Below, in pieces: positions 35,832 through 44,835 of a stretch of 64,000 nucleotides of DNA. A program made the translations under genes and the position numbers. The notes under the pieces were generated by a model. The model was not told the origin of the DNA and ran no database searches. It saw only the letters and a list, made by a program, of their open reading frames with translations. This DNA comes from Pseudomonas sp. ML2-2023-3 (GTDB lineage: Bacteria > Pseudomonadota > Gammaproteobacteria > Pseudomonadales > Pseudomonadaceae), in contig NZ_CP146343.1 in NCBI RefSeq assembly GCF_037055275.1, positions 1,522,501 through 1,586,500 on the forward strand. The letters run 5' to 3'. How positions within the stretch are numbered: the first letter of the stretch is position 1; every line of letters starts with the position of its first letter.

Positions 35832-36548
35832 TTAAACAGGTCGCAGACCGCGTTCCAACCATCGGCGGCTGATGAGTATCACCAGGCCATCGAGCAGCAA
35901 TGCCAGCAGCGCGGTACAGGCTGCGCCGAGGATCAGTTGCGGCTGATTGTTGAGGGCGATGCCGGGGAAAATCAGGCTGCCCAGGCTATTGGCGCCGATC
36001 AGGAACGCCAGGGGTGCCGTACCGACGTTGATCGCCAGTGCGACCCGTACACCGCCCATGATGATGGGCACGGCGTTGGGCAATTCGACTCGCCACAGCA
36101 CCTGGCGTGGGGTCATGCCGATGCCGACGGCGGCTTCCTTGAGCGAACCCTGTACGTTTTTCAAGCCTTCATAGGTGTTGCGCACGATGGGCAGCAACGA
36201 GGCCAGAAACAGGGCGAAGATGGCAGGACCGCTACCGATCCCCAGAAAACCCAGGGCAATGGCCAGTACGGCCAGCGGAGGGACGGTGTTGCCGATGTTG
36301 AAGACTTGCATGAAGCGTTCCGCACGTCCGGCCATGTTCGGTCGGCTGAGGAAAATGCCGGCGGGTATCCCTACAAGGAGGGCGGCGAGCATTGAAGCGA
36401 GTACCAGGTACAGGTGGGCTTGCAGGTAGAACAACAAATCATCTTGATAGTGTTCGATAGTGCTGATGCCGATCCAGTGGACCAACAGGGCCAGGAGCGC
36501 GATCACAACCGCACCTCCAATAAGCCCTTTTCCATAGCGATTTGCCAC
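35832..36548 (-). CDS. opuCD: Osmoprotectant ABC transporter permease (first gene of operon)
   Basis: 238 residues from GTG 36548, chosen because AAGGAG lies 7 bases upstream and the frame further upstream is not permease-like. About six hydrophobic segments; EAA loop KEAAVGIGMTPRQVLWRVELP. It heads the four-gene opuC operon and is divergent from prfC. Confidence 0.9.
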   Translation of the reverse strand: MANRYGKGLIGGAVVIALLALLVHWIGISTIEHYQDDLLFYLQAHLYLVLASMLAALLVGIPAGIFLSRPNMAGRAERFMQVFNIGNTVPPLAVLAIALGFLGIGSGPAIFALFLASLLPIVRNTYEGLKNVQGSLKEAAVGIGMTPRQVLWRVELPNAVPIIMGGVRVALAINVGTAPLAFLIGANSLGSLIFPGIALNNQPQLILGAACTALLALLLDGLVILISRRWLERGLRPV

Positions 36549-36886
36549 AGACGGACTCCTTTTTTTCAGTCGGCGAACACATCGTCTCGTGGCATTACCA
36601 TTTCTGGCTGCCGACAATCATGTTCGCGAAGAGCAACAGGGGAGTGCGAAAAGCGCCCTCATCACCTGTCATTAGCGCAGCCTCGTCAGGCTAACTTGCT
36701 GATATTTCAGCCCCTGACGGTTTGTCGTATCAGGAGAGTGGACGCCTCCACTGTTTAAAAGGTTCACATTATTTACGGCACATTGCCACCCTTGTCCGAC
36801 GGGCAAGGGTACCAACGGTGGCTGTAGTGCCCGGTTTTAGGCTATAATCCGCGCCCTTTTTTGAATCAATCGTCAGGCGATTTCCC
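36549..36886. other. Divergent promoter region between opuC and prfC
   Basis: 338 bases. A consensus-like -10 TATAAT at 36843-36848 (reading towards prfC) lies about 40 bases before ATG 36887, though no good -35 is seen at the right distance. A small CTTGTCC...GGGCAAGG hairpin is at about 36791-36808. No gene seen. Confidence 0.5.
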
Positions 36887-38470
36887 ATGACCAACCAGGC
36901 CGCCGAAGTCGCGAAACGCCGCACTTTCGCTATTATTTCCCACCCCGATGCGGGTAAGACCACCATCACCGAAAAGCTCTTGCTGATGGGTAAGGCGATT
37001 GCTGTCGCCGGTACGGTGAAATCGCGAAAGTCCGACCGCCATGCCACCTCCGACTGGATGGAAATGGAGAAGCAACGGGGTATTTCGATTACCACGTCGG
37101 TCATGCAGTTCCCGTATCGCGACCACATGATCAACCTGCTCGACACCCCGGGCCACGAAGACTTCTCCGAAGACACCTATCGCACCCTGACCGCGGTCGA
37201 CTCGGCCCTGATGGTGCTCGATGGCGGTAAGGGCGTAGAGCCACGGACCATCGCCCTGATGGACGTCTGTCGTCTGCGTGACACGCCCATCGTCAGCTTT
37301 ATCAACAAACTCGACCGCGATATCCGCGACCCGATCGAGTTGCTGGACGAGATCGAGGCGGTCCTGAAAATCAAGGCGGCGCCGATCACCTGGCCGATTG
37401 GTTGCTACCGTGACTTCAAGGGTGTTTACCACCTGGCAGACGACTACATCATCGTCTACACCGCCGGTCACGGTCATGAGCGCACCGAAACCAAAATCAT
37501 CGAAAAACTCGATTCCGATGAAGCCCGCGCCCACCTGGGTGACGAGTACCAGCGCTTCGTCGATCAACTGGAACTGGTTCAGGGCGCCTGCCATGAATTC
37601 AACCAGCAGGAGTTCCTCGATGGCCAGTTGACCCCGGTGTTCTTCGGTACGGCATTGGGCAATTTTGGTGTCGACCACGTGCTTGATGCCGTTGTGAACT
37701 GGGCGCCCAAGCCATTGGCCCGTGTTGCCAACGAGCGCACCGTTGAGCCTGTTGAAGAGAAATTCACCGGCTTCGTGTTCAAGATCCAGGCAAACATGGA
37801 CCCAAAACACCGTGACCGTATCGCCTTTATGCGCATTTGCTCGGGCAAGTACGAAAAGGGCATGAAAATGCGTCACGTGCGTACCGGCAAGGACGTACGA
37901 ATCGGCGACGCGCTGACTTTCTTCTCTTCGGAGCGTGAACAGCTCGAAGAGGCGTTTGCGGGCGACATCATCGGTTTGCACAACCACGGCACGATCCAGA
38001 TCGGCGACACCTTCACCGAAGGCGAGAGCCTGAGCTTTACCGGTATCCCGCACTTCGCCCCGGAATTGTTCCGTCGCGTTCGTCTGCGCGATCCGCTCAA
38101 GTCCAAGCAACTGCGTCAGGGTCTGCAGCAACTGGCCGAAGAGGGCGCCACTCAGGTGTTCTTCCCGGAGCGCAGCAACGACATCATCCTGGGCGCTGTG
38201 GGTGTGTTGCAGTTCGATGTGGTCGCGAGCCGCTTGAAAGGCGAATACAAAGTGGAATGCTCCTACGAGCCGATCACCGTTTGGTCGGCACGCTGGATCG
38301 ATTGCAGCGATAAGAAAAAGCTCGAAGAGTTCAAGATCAAGGCTGTGGAAAACCTGGCCATTGATGGCGGTGGTCACCTGACCTACCTGGCGCCGACGCG
38401 CGTAAACCTGGCGTTGATGGAAGAGCGCTGGCCGGATGTGAAGTTCCGTGCGACCCGTGAGCACCACTAA
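36887..38470 (+). CDS. prfC: Peptide chain release factor 3 (RF3)
   Basis: GTPase that removes RF1/RF2 from the ribosome after peptide release. 527 residues. G-domain motifs are all present: HPDAGKTT (G1), [13 protein letters not shown] (G2), [16 protein letters not shown] (G3) and NKLDRD (G4). The conserved domains II and III follow. It is a single-gene unit with its own promoter and terminator. Confidence 0.97.
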   Translation: MTNQAAEVAKRRTFAIISHPDAGKTTITEKLLLMGKAIAVAGTVKSRKSDRHATSDWMEMEKQRGISITTSVMQFPYRDHMINLLDTPGHEDFSEDTYRTLTAVDSALMVLDGGKGVEPRTIALMDVCRLRDTPIVSFINKLDRDIRDPIELLDEIEAVLKIKAAPITWPIGCYRDFKGVYHLADDYIIVYTAGHGHERTETKIIEKLDSDEARAHLGDEYQRFVDQLELVQGACHEFNQQEFLDGQLTPVFFGTALGNFGVDHVLDAVVNWAPKPLARVANERTVEPVEEKFTGFVFKIQANMDPKHRDRIAFMRICSGKYEKGMKMRHVRTGKDVRIGDALTFFSSEREQLEEAFAGDIIGLHNHGTIQIGDTFTEGESLSFTGIPHFAPELFRRVRLRDPLKSKQLRQGLQQLAEEGATQVFFPERSNDIILGAVGVLQFDVVASRLKGEYKVECSYEPITVWSARWIDCSDKKKLEEFKIKAVENLAIDGGGHLTYLAPTRVNLALMEERWPDVKFRATREHH

Positions 38471-38490
38471 GGGCTCAGGCGTCTGGTTGA

Positions 38491-38524
38491 AAAAAAGCGA
38501 AGCCGTTGGGCTTCGCTTTTTTTT
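38491..38524 (+). terminator. Rho-independent terminator of prfC
   Basis: AAAAGCGAAGCC pairs with GGCTTCGCTTTT around GTTG, 20 bases after the prfC stop, and is followed by further T residues. Confidence 0.93.
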
Positions 38525-38564
38525 GGCCTGCGTCAGGTAGTGAATACACGGCCAGAAAAGTGTC

Positions 38565-38714
38565 TGTAGCAGTTGACGAGCAGTGCGAGGCTACGTCCGA
38601 CGATGCAATTGTCATAAATCCGGTAAGTACGGTGCACCTGATACATCACTGCTGATTGGTTTTACGACTGCTACGCAGCCGGACGTAGCCTCGCGCTGCT
38701 CGTCAACGGCTACA
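38565..38714. repeat. REPIN, family B, long-spacer copy
   Basis: Arms TGTAGCAGTTGACGAGCAGTGCGAGGCTACGTCCG... and the complementary ...GGACGTAGCCTCGCGCTGCTCGTCAACGGCTACA, about 150 bases end to end. Compared with the 24813 copy, the arms diverge in the middle and the spacer (about 75 bases) is longer. It lies between prfC and the small secreted protein. Confidence 0.78.
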
Positions 38715-38860
38715 AGGGGGAGAAGCCCCGCCACAAAGTATCGATAAACGCGGCTGCGTAACTCCGAATGGGTATATCGCAGCCTGTGTGTTTCTGGAAA
38801 AGCTGAAGGGGGCGAACTAGGTTTAAAGGGTGTTTTTCCCACAACAGGATGGAAATCGCC

Positions 38861-39148
38861 ATGAAGCTTTTTCAACGCATTGTGTTGTTGCTCAAAGTGC
38901 TGGTGTTGTTGTCGATGAGTGCTTCTGCAGCTTGGGCCAGTCATCCAGCCGGGTATTCGGCGACTGGCGTGCCGGGACCGACGGTTCATGCCATCTACAA
39001 ATCGGACTCGGAGCCGGGTGATCAGGGGCAGGGCGGCAGTTCGGGGGATGACGACCAGACGGATGGTGACGGCGGCGCGGATGGCGGTGGCAGCGGTGAT
39101 AACGGCGATGACGGTGAAGAGGGCGACGAAGGCGATAGCCAGACGTAG
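38861..39148 (+). CDS. Small secreted acidic Gly/Asp-rich protein
   Basis: 95 residues from ATG 38861, preceded by AGGATGG; an ATG four codons earlier is also in frame. A strong signal peptide, MKLFQRIVLLLKVLVLLSMS then ASAAWA, is followed by a short neutral segment (SHPAGYSATGVPGPTVHAIYKSD). The last 40 or so residues are nearly all Asp, Glu, Gly, Ser and Gln. This low-complexity acidic tail would be unfolded or cation-binding. No family recognised. The codon-periodic signal peptide favours this strand over the overlapping minus-strand frame. Confidence 0.6.
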   Translation: MKLFQRIVLLLKVLVLLSMSASAAWASHPAGYSATGVPGPTVHAIYKSDSEPGDQGQGGSSGDDDQTDGDGGADGGGSGDNGDDGEEGDEGDSQT

Positions 39149-39158
39149 TTTCTGAACG

Positions 39159-39184
39159 GTGGGAGCGAGCAAGCCCGCTCCCAC
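39159..39184. repeat. Collapsed family A REP hairpin
   Basis: GTGGGAGCG and CGCTCCCAC with only AGCAAGCC between: one REP arm fused to its complement with the spacer lost. It lies between the small secreted protein and dppF, both ends of convergent units, and can act as a 3'-end hairpin. Confidence 0.8.
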
Positions 39185-39191
39185 ATAAGCG

Positions 39192-40166
39192 TCAGTCAGT
39201 TAGAAACTGCTCCGCGTGATGGCAGGCAACCTGGCGGTTGTCGAGCAGACGCAAGATGGGTTCGTCAGTTCTGCACACGTCAGTGGCATACGGGCAGCGC
39301 TTGTGGAAGGCGCAGCCTGATGGCGGGTTCAGCGGGTTGGGCAACTCGCCCACGATCTTGATTTTAGGCTTGAGCGGGTCCGGGTGGATGGTGGGTGTCG
39401 CCGACAGCAACGCCTGGGTGTAGGGGTGCAGCGGTCGGGTATAGATCTCTTCCTTGGGGCCCATTTCTACCGGGCGGCCCAGGTACATCACCAATACCGT
39501 GTCGGCCACATGCCGCACCACCGCCAAGTTGTGGGAAATAAACACGTAGGCGGTGTTGAATTCCTGCTGCAGATCCATGAACAGGTTGAGTACCTGCGCC
39601 TGAATCGATACGTCCAGCGCGGAAGTCGGTTCGTCCGCCACCAGCACTTTGGGTTGCAGCATCATGGCCCGTGCCAGGGCAATTCGCTGGCGCTGGCCGC
39701 CCGAGAACATGTGCGGGTAGCGATGGTAATGCTCAGGTCGCAGACCCACCTGTTTCATCATGGCCTGGACTTTTTCGCGGCGTTCGCTGGCGCTCAGTGT
39801 GGTGTTGATCAGCAGCGGCTCAGCCAGTTGATCACCCACTTTCTGCCGCGGGTTGAGCGAGGCGTAAGGGCTCTGGAACACCATCTGCACGTCTTTGCGC
39901 AGTTGCTTGCGCTCGGCCTTGTTGGCCCCCGTGACTTCTTGGCCGGCAATTTTCAATGAGCCGGAGGATGGCTCTTCGATCAGGGTCAGGGCGCGGGCCA
40001 GGGTGGACTTGCCACAACCTGATTCGCCCACCACGGCCAGGGTTTTTCCCGCTTCAAGCTCAAACGATACGCCGTTGAGTGCGCGCACCAGCGCATGGCC
40101 TTTGAACAGGCCACGGGATACTTCGTAGTGACGGGTTAGGTCACGGGCGGTCAGAACAACAGTCAT
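39192..40166 (-). CDS. dppF: Dipeptide ABC transporter ATP-binding subunit DppF
   Basis: 324 residues. Walker A GESGCGKST, signature MFSGGQRQRIALARAM, Walker B VLVADEPTSALD. The oligopeptide-type C-terminal domain has the cysteine cluster GCAFHKRCPYATDVC, seen in Dpp/Opp ATPases. The ATG shares a base with the dppD stop (TAATG). Last gene of dppABCDF. Confidence 0.95.
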   Translation of the reverse strand: MTVVLTARDLTRHYEVSRGLFKGHALVRALNGVSFELEAGKTLAVVGESGCGKSTLARALTLIEEPSSGSLKIAGQEVTGANKAERKQLRKDVQMVFQSPYASLNPRQKVGDQLAEPLLINTTLSASERREKVQAMMKQVGLRPEHYHRYPHMFSGGQRQRIALARAMMLQPKVLVADEPTSALDVSIQAQVLNLFMDLQQEFNTAYVFISHNLAVVRHVADTVLVMYLGRPVEMGPKEEIYTRPLHPYTQALLSATPTIHPDPLKPKIKIVGELPNPLNPPSGCAFHKRCPYATDVCRTDEPILRLLDNRQVACHHAEQFLTD

Positions 40167-41134
40167 TACGCCACCTCCTGATTCAAGGGGAAGAAGCAGC
40201 GCACCTGACTGTGAGCCTTTTGCTCCAGCTCAGGACGTTGTTGACGGCATTGTTCTTGTACGTAGGGGCAGCGTGGCGACAACAGGCAGCCTTTCGGGCG
40301 GTCGTAACGCCCCGGCACGATGCCGGGCAAGGTGGCCAGGCGGGCGGCGCCCATGCTGTGTTCAGGGATCGCGGCCAGCAGGGCTTCGCTGTAGGGGTGC
40401 GCCGGCACGTCAAACAGCCCTGGCACGTTGCCGACCTCTACCGCTTGGCCGGCGTACATGACGCATACGCGCTGGGCCGTTTCGGCGACCACGGCCAGGT
40501 CGTGAGTGATCAGTACCAGTCCCATGTTTTGTTCGCGCTGCAGGTTGAGCAGCAGGTCCATGATCTGGGCCTGGATGGTCACATCCAGTGCAGTGGTCGG
40601 TTCGTCAGCGATCAGCAGTTTGGGTTCGCCGGCAATCGCCATGGCAATGGCCACGCGTTGGCTCATGCCTCCTGACAATTGGTGCGGATAGGCGTCCATG
40701 CGGCTGGCGGCGCCAGGGATTTCGACTTTTTCCAGCAGTTCGATGGCCCGTTTGCGTGCTTCTTTTTTCGACATCTTCAGGTGCAGACGCAGCACTTCCT
40801 CAATCTGGAAACCCACGGTGTAGCTGGGGTTCAGCGCGGTCATCGGGTCCTGGAAGACCATCGCCATGTCTTTGCCGACGATCTGGCGGCGTTGACGGGC
40901 GCTGAGGGTCAGCATGTTCTTGCCGTCGAAGTTCAGCGCATCGGCGGTCACGATACCGGGATGCTCGATCAGGCCCATCAGCGCCATCATGGTGACCGAT
41001 TTACCGGACCCCGATTCGCCAACAATGGCCAGGACTTCGCCTTTATCCACAGACAGACTCAGGCCATCGACGACCGGCACGGCCGTCGCGTCGCCAAAGC
41101 GGACGTTGAGATTCTTGATTTCTAACAGTGACAT
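40166..41134 (-). CDS. dppD: Dipeptide ABC transporter ATP-binding subunit DppD
   Basis: 322 residues from ATG 41134 behind GAGGAG. Walker [11 protein letters not shown], signature [16 protein letters not shown], Walker [13 protein letters not shown]. The C-terminal oligopeptide/dipeptide extension again carries Cys residues ([14 protein letters not shown]). It forms the ATPase heterodimer with DppF; 10 bases after dppC. Confidence 0.95.
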   Translation of the reverse strand: MSLLEIKNLNVRFGDATAVPVVDGLSLSVDKGEVLAIVGESGSGKSVTMMALMGLIEHPGIVTADALNFDGKNMLTLSARQRRQIVGKDMAMVFQDPMTALNPSYTVGFQIEEVLRLHLKMSKKEARKRAIELLEKVEIPGAASRMDAYPHQLSGGMSQRVAIAMAIAGEPKLLIADEPTTALDVTIQAQIMDLLLNLQREQNMGLVLITHDLAVVAETAQRVCVMYAGQAVEVGNVPGLFDVPAHPYSEALLAAIPEHSMGAARLATLPGIVPGRYDRPKGCLLSPRCPYVQEQCRQQRPELEQKAHSQVRCFFPLNQEVA

Positions 41135-41144
41135 TGGAATCTCC

Positions 41145-42056
41145 TCAGGCGGCGTTCTTGAGTTTCGGGTCCAGCGCATCGCGCAGGCCGTCGCCCATCA
41201 GGTTGATTGCCAGCACGCTGAGCAAAATGGTCAGGCCGGGCAGGCTCACGACCCACCAGGCACGTTCGATGTAGTCACGGGCCGAAGCCAGCATGGTGCC
41301 CCACTCAGGGGTTGGCGGTTGTACGCCAAGGCCCAGGAAGCCCAGTGCAGCGGCGTCGAGAATCGCCGAGGAAAAGCTCAAGGTGGCCTGAACGATCAGT
41401 GGTGCCATGCAGTTGGGCAGCACGGTGATGAACATCAGGCGCGGCAAGCTGGCGCCCGCCAGGCGGGCAGCGGTCACGTAGTCGCGGTTCAGTTCGCCCA
41501 TGACGGCGGCACGGGTCAGTCGCACATAGGACGGCAACGAAACCACAGCAATGGCGATGACGGTGTTGATCAGGCCAGGGCCGAGGATGGCAACAATCGC
41601 CACCGCCAGCAGCAGGGACGGCAGGGCCAGCATGATGTCCATCAGACGCATGATGCCCGGGCCGAGCAGGCGCGGGAAAAACCCGGCAAACAGGCCCAGG
41701 ATCACGCCCGGAATCAGGGAGATGACCACGGACGACAAACCGATCAGCAGCGACAGGCGCGAACCTTCGATCAGGCGTGACAGCAAGTCACGGCCCAGCT
41801 CGTCGGTACCGAGCAGGAACTGCCACTGGCCGCCTTCAAGCCAGACCGGCGGGGTCAGCAGGAAGTCACGGTATTGCTCGCTCGGATTGTGGGGGGCAAC
41901 CCACGGGGCAAAGATCGCGCAGAACACGATGATGATCATGAAGATCAGGCCCGCAACGGCGCCCTTGTTTCTGGAGAAGGCATGCCAGAATTCTTTGTAG
42001 GGCGATGGATAAAGCAGGCTTTGATCCAGTTCGGTGGTGCTTGGAGTAGTGCTCAT
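41145..42056 (-). CDS. dppC: Dipeptide ABC transporter permease DppC
   Basis: 303 residues from ATG 42056. An N-terminal cytoplasmic stretch with the OppC_N helix ([18 protein letters not shown]) is followed by five further hydrophobic segments and the EAA-like loop [22 protein letters not shown]. It lies 10 bases from dppB and from dppD. Confidence 0.95.
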   Translation of the reverse strand: MSTTPSTTELDQSLLYPSPYKEFWHAFSRNKGAVAGLIFMIIIVFCAIFAPWVAPHNPSEQYRDFLLTPPVWLEGGQWQFLLGTDELGRDLLSRLIEGSRLSLLIGLSSVVISLIPGVILGLFAGFFPRLLGPGIMRLMDIMLALPSLLLAVAIVAILGPGLINTVIAIAVVSLPSYVRLTRAAVMGELNRDYVTAARLAGASLPRLMFITVLPNCMAPLIVQATLSFSSAILDAAALGFLGLGVQPPTPEWGTMLASARDYIERAWWVVSLPGLTILLSVLAINLMGDGLRDALDPKLKNAA

Positions 42057-42066
42057 GGTCAGGATC

Positions 42067-43077
42067 TCAGCGCTGGTGACGGATGCGTGGGTTGGCAAAG
42101 CCGTAGAGGATGTCGACTACGAAGTTGACCAGAATCACCAGGCAGGCGATTAGCAGGATGCCGTTTTGCACCACGGGATAGTCCCGGGCACCGATGGCTT
42201 CGATCAGCCATTTACCGATACCGGGCCACGAGAAGATGGTTTCGGTCAGTACGGCACCGGCCAGCAGGGTGCCGACTTGCAGGCCCACCACGGTCAATAC
42301 CGGGATCAGGGCGTTGCGCAGGCCGTGCACGAACACCACGCGAGCCGGGGACAGGCCTTTGGCGCGGGCGGTGCGGATGTAGTCTTCGCGCAGCACTTCG
42401 AGCATCGATGAACGGGTCATCCGCGCGATCACGGCCAGCGGGATGGTGCCCAGCACAATGGCCGGCAGAATCAAGTGGTGCAGCGCGTCCCAGAAGGCTT
42501 CGGGCTGGTCGCTGAGCAGGGTGTCGATCAGCATGAAACCGGTTTTTGGCTCGATGTCGTACAAAAGATCGATACGCCCGGACACCGGGGTCCAGCCCAG
42601 GCCTACGGAGAAGAACATGATCAGGATCAGGCCCCACCAGAAGATCGGCATCGAGTAACCCGCCAGGGAGATCCCCATCACCCCGTGGTCAAACAATGAC
42701 CCTCGCTTGAGTGCCGCGATAACCCCGGCCAGCAACCCAAGGACACCCGCGAACAACAACGCGGCGGTGGCCAGTTCCAGGGTGGCGGGGAACAGCGCGG
42801 AAAACTCGGTCCACACGCTTTCGCGGGTGCGCAATGACTCGCCAAGATCACCATGGGCGAGCTTGGTGACGTAGTCGATGTACTGCTCATGCAGTGGTTT
42901 GTTCAGACCCAGACGCTCCATGGCCTGGGCGTGCATTTCAGGGTCTACCCGACGCTCACCCATCATGACTTCGACCGGATCACCCGGGATCATGCGAATG
43001 AGGGCAAAGGTCAGCAGGGTGATGCCGAAGAAGGTGGGTATCAACAACCCTATTCGGCGGGCAATAAAACTAAACAT
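42067..43077 (-). CDS. dppB: Dipeptide ABC transporter permease DppB
   Basis: 336 residues. The N-terminal helix (RIGLLIPTFFGITLLTFALIR) with the GDPVEVMMGE periplasmic start is typical of DppB/OppB; five further hydrophobic segments and the loop TARAKGLSPARVVFVHGLRNA follow. First permease gene, separated from dppA by a stem-loop. Confidence 0.95.
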   Translation of the reverse strand: MFSFIARRIGLLIPTFFGITLLTFALIRMIPGDPVEVMMGERRVDPEMHAQAMERLGLNKPLHEQYIDYVTKLAHGDLGESLRTRESVWTEFSALFPATLELATAALLFAGVLGLLAGVIAALKRGSLFDHGVMGISLAGYSMPIFWWGLILIMFFSVGLGWTPVSGRIDLLYDIEPKTGFMLIDTLLSDQPEAFWDALHHLILPAIVLGTIPLAVIARMTRSSMLEVLREDYIRTARAKGLSPARVVFVHGLRNALIPVLTVVGLQVGTLLAGAVLTETIFSWPGIGKWLIEAIGARDYPVVQNGILLIACLVILVNFVVDILYGFANPRIRHQR

Positions 43078-43107
43078 CGTGTGGTGTTCCTTATCAGCCG
43101 GTTAGGC

Positions 43108-43146
43108 AGGTCCGCCAGGGTTCAGGTAGATCCTGGCGGGTTTTTT
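43108..43146 (-). promoter_or_regulatory. Intercistronic stem-loop between dppA and dppB
   Basis: CCGCCAGG (43112-43119) pairs with CCTGGCGG (43132-43139). On the transcribed minus strand no T run follows, so it more likely protects the dppA message and lowers dppB-F dosage than stops transcription. On the plus strand it is followed by a T run. Confidence 0.55.
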
Positions 43147-43152
43147 ATTGTT

Positions 43153-44748
43153 CTACTTCACCTGGGTGGTGGCGAAGTTGTTGTTGGTCAGGGGGCTCAG
43201 GGTATAGCCCTCGACATTTTTGCGCATCGCAGTAAACAGCATAGGATGGGTTACGTTTATCCAGGGTTGATCCTGATTAAAAATCACCTGTGCCTGTTGA
43301 TAGAGTTCTGCGCGTTGCGAGGGTTCAGTGATGCTGCGGGCCTTGGTGATCAGGGCTTCGAAATCCTCGTTGCACCAGCGTGAGTAGTTCTCGCCGTTTT
43401 TGGCGGCCTCGCAGCTGAGCAACGGGGTCAGGAAATTGTCCGGGTCGCCGTTGTCGCCGCCCCAGCCGGTCGAGACCAGATCATGTTCGCCATTTTTGGC
43501 GCGCTTGAGCATTTCGCCCCACTCCATGACCCGGATATCCAGTTTCAGACCGATCTTTGCCAGGTCGGACTGTAACAACTGCGCGCCCAGCATCGGGTTG
43601 GGATTGGTCGGTCCGCCGCCGTTACGGGTGAACAGGGTCAGCACCGTGCCCTCGGGCACGCCCGCTTCCTTGAGCAGTGCGCGAGCCTTGTCCAGGTCCC
43701 GGGGCGGGCTTTGAATAGTGGTGTTGTAGCCCAGCATGGTGGGCGGGTACGGGTTGATCGCAATCAGTGCATTGCCTTCGCCGTGCACGGTGTTGAGGTA
43801 CGTTTGCTTGTCGAAGGCCATGTCGATGGCTTTGCGCACGCGCACATCGTTCAGGTACTTGTGGCTGGAGTTCATGGCGATGTAGCTGGTCATCAGGGCT
43901 GCCAGTTCATCGACCTTGAGGTTAGGGTCTTTGCGGATGTTTTTGACGTCATCGGGCTTGGGGTACAACGCGATCTGGCATTCGTTGGCCTTGAGTTTTT
44001 GCAGGCGCACGTTGTTGTCGGTGGTGATGGCGAAGATCAGGGCATCACTCGGTGGCTTGCCGCGAAAGTACTCCGGATTGGCCTTGAAGCGTACCTGGGC
44101 ATCTTTGTTGTAGCGCACGAAAATAAACGGGCCGGTGCCGATGGGCTTGGTGTTCAGGTCGGCGGTTTTGCCGGACTTGAGCAACTGGTCGGCGTACTCA
44201 GCGGAATAGATGGACATAAAGGGCATTGCCACGTCGCGCAGGAACGGTGCTTCAGGGTGGTTGAGGGTAACTTTTACCGTCAGGTCGTCAATTTTCTCGA
44301 CGCTTTTGAGCAGGTCCTTGAAGCCCATGCTTTCAAAGTAGGGGTAACCGACCAACGAGAGTTTGTGCCACGGGTGGTTCGGGTCCAGCTGGCGCTGGAA
44401 ACTCCAGACCACGTCGTCGGCGTTGAGGGTTCGGGTCGGTTTGAAATAGTCGGTGGTGTGAAACTTGACGCCGGGGCGCAGGTGAAACGTGTATTCAAGC
44501 CCGTCCGGGCTGATGTCCCAGCGTTCGGCCAGGGCAGGTTCCACATCCGTGGTGCCGGGTGCAAAGTCGGCCAGGCGGTTGAGGATGGTTTCAGCCGACG
44601 CATCGGCGGAAACGGCGGTGGTGAATTGGACGATGTCGAACCCTTCAGGGCTGGCTTCGGTGCAGACCACCAGATTTTTGGCCGAAACACTGACTGCTGT
44701 ACTCAGCAGTGCCACAGCGATGGCGGTGCGTAGCGGGAGTCTTTTCAT
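43153..44748 (-). CDS. dppA: Periplasmic peptide-binding protein DppA (operon-linked copy)
   Basis: 531 residues from ATG 44748, with GGAG 9 bases upstream (an ATG at 44757 has no room for one). Signal peptide MKRLPLRTAIAVALLSTAVSVSA, then SBP_bac_5 fold: NLVVCTEASPEGFD, ADASAETILNRL, FHLRPGVKFHTTDYFKP. Feeds small peptides to DppBCDF. It differs clearly from the two copies at 46513 and 48412 (for example VVCTEASPEG against VFCSEGSPAG), suggesting a different peptide range. Confidence 0.93.
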   Translation of the reverse strand: MKRLPLRTAIAVALLSTAVSVSAKNLVVCTEASPEGFDIVQFTTAVSADASAETILNRLADFAPGTTDVEPALAERWDISPDGLEYTFHLRPGVKFHTTDYFKPTRTLNADDVVWSFQRQLDPNHPWHKLSLVGYPYFESMGFKDLLKSVEKIDDLTVKVTLNHPEAPFLRDVAMPFMSIYSAEYADQLLKSGKTADLNTKPIGTGPFIFVRYNKDAQVRFKANPEYFRGKPPSDALIFAITTDNNVRLQKLKANECQIALYPKPDDVKNIRKDPNLKVDELAALMTSYIAMNSSHKYLNDVRVRKAIDMAFDKQTYLNTVHGEGNALIAINPYPPTMLGYNTTIQSPPRDLDKARALLKEAGVPEGTVLTLFTRNGGGPTNPNPMLGAQLLQSDLAKIGLKLDIRVMEWGEMLKRAKNGEHDLVSTGWGGDNGDPDNFLTPLLSCEAAKNGENYSRWCNEDFEALITKARSITEPSQRAELYQQAQVIFNQDQPWINVTHPMLFTAMRKNVEGYTLSPLTNNNFATTQVK

Positions 44749-44780
44749 GGCAATCATCTCCAATGGGTTGTACCTGCGTA

Positions 44781-44817
44781 ACGACTACGGCTGATTCATG
44801 GAATCAGCCGTAGTCGT
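44781..44817. terminator. 17-bp perfect hairpin between the OprD-family porin and dppA genes
   Basis: ACGACTACGGCTGATTC and its exact complement GAATCAGCCGTAGTCGT flank the 3-base loop ATG. There is no T run on either side. It sits just after the porin stop and 33 bases upstream of the dppA start. It may end the porin message or stabilise it. Confidence 0.6.
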
Positions 44818-44835
44818 GATGTGTAAAAGGTGTGT

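Noticed and set aside
36866..38467. 533-codon open frame antisense to prfC
   Set aside because: It covers the strand opposite RF3 almost exactly. The residue mix (Val/Gly/Asp/His-rich, no domain) is what reverse-complement reading of a biased high-G+C gene gives, while RF3 has all GTPase motifs.
38612..39184. 190-codon minus-strand frame over the small acidic protein
   Set aside because: It runs through a family B REPIN and a collapsed REP and lacks a ribosome site; the plus-strand frame has a proper signal peptide.
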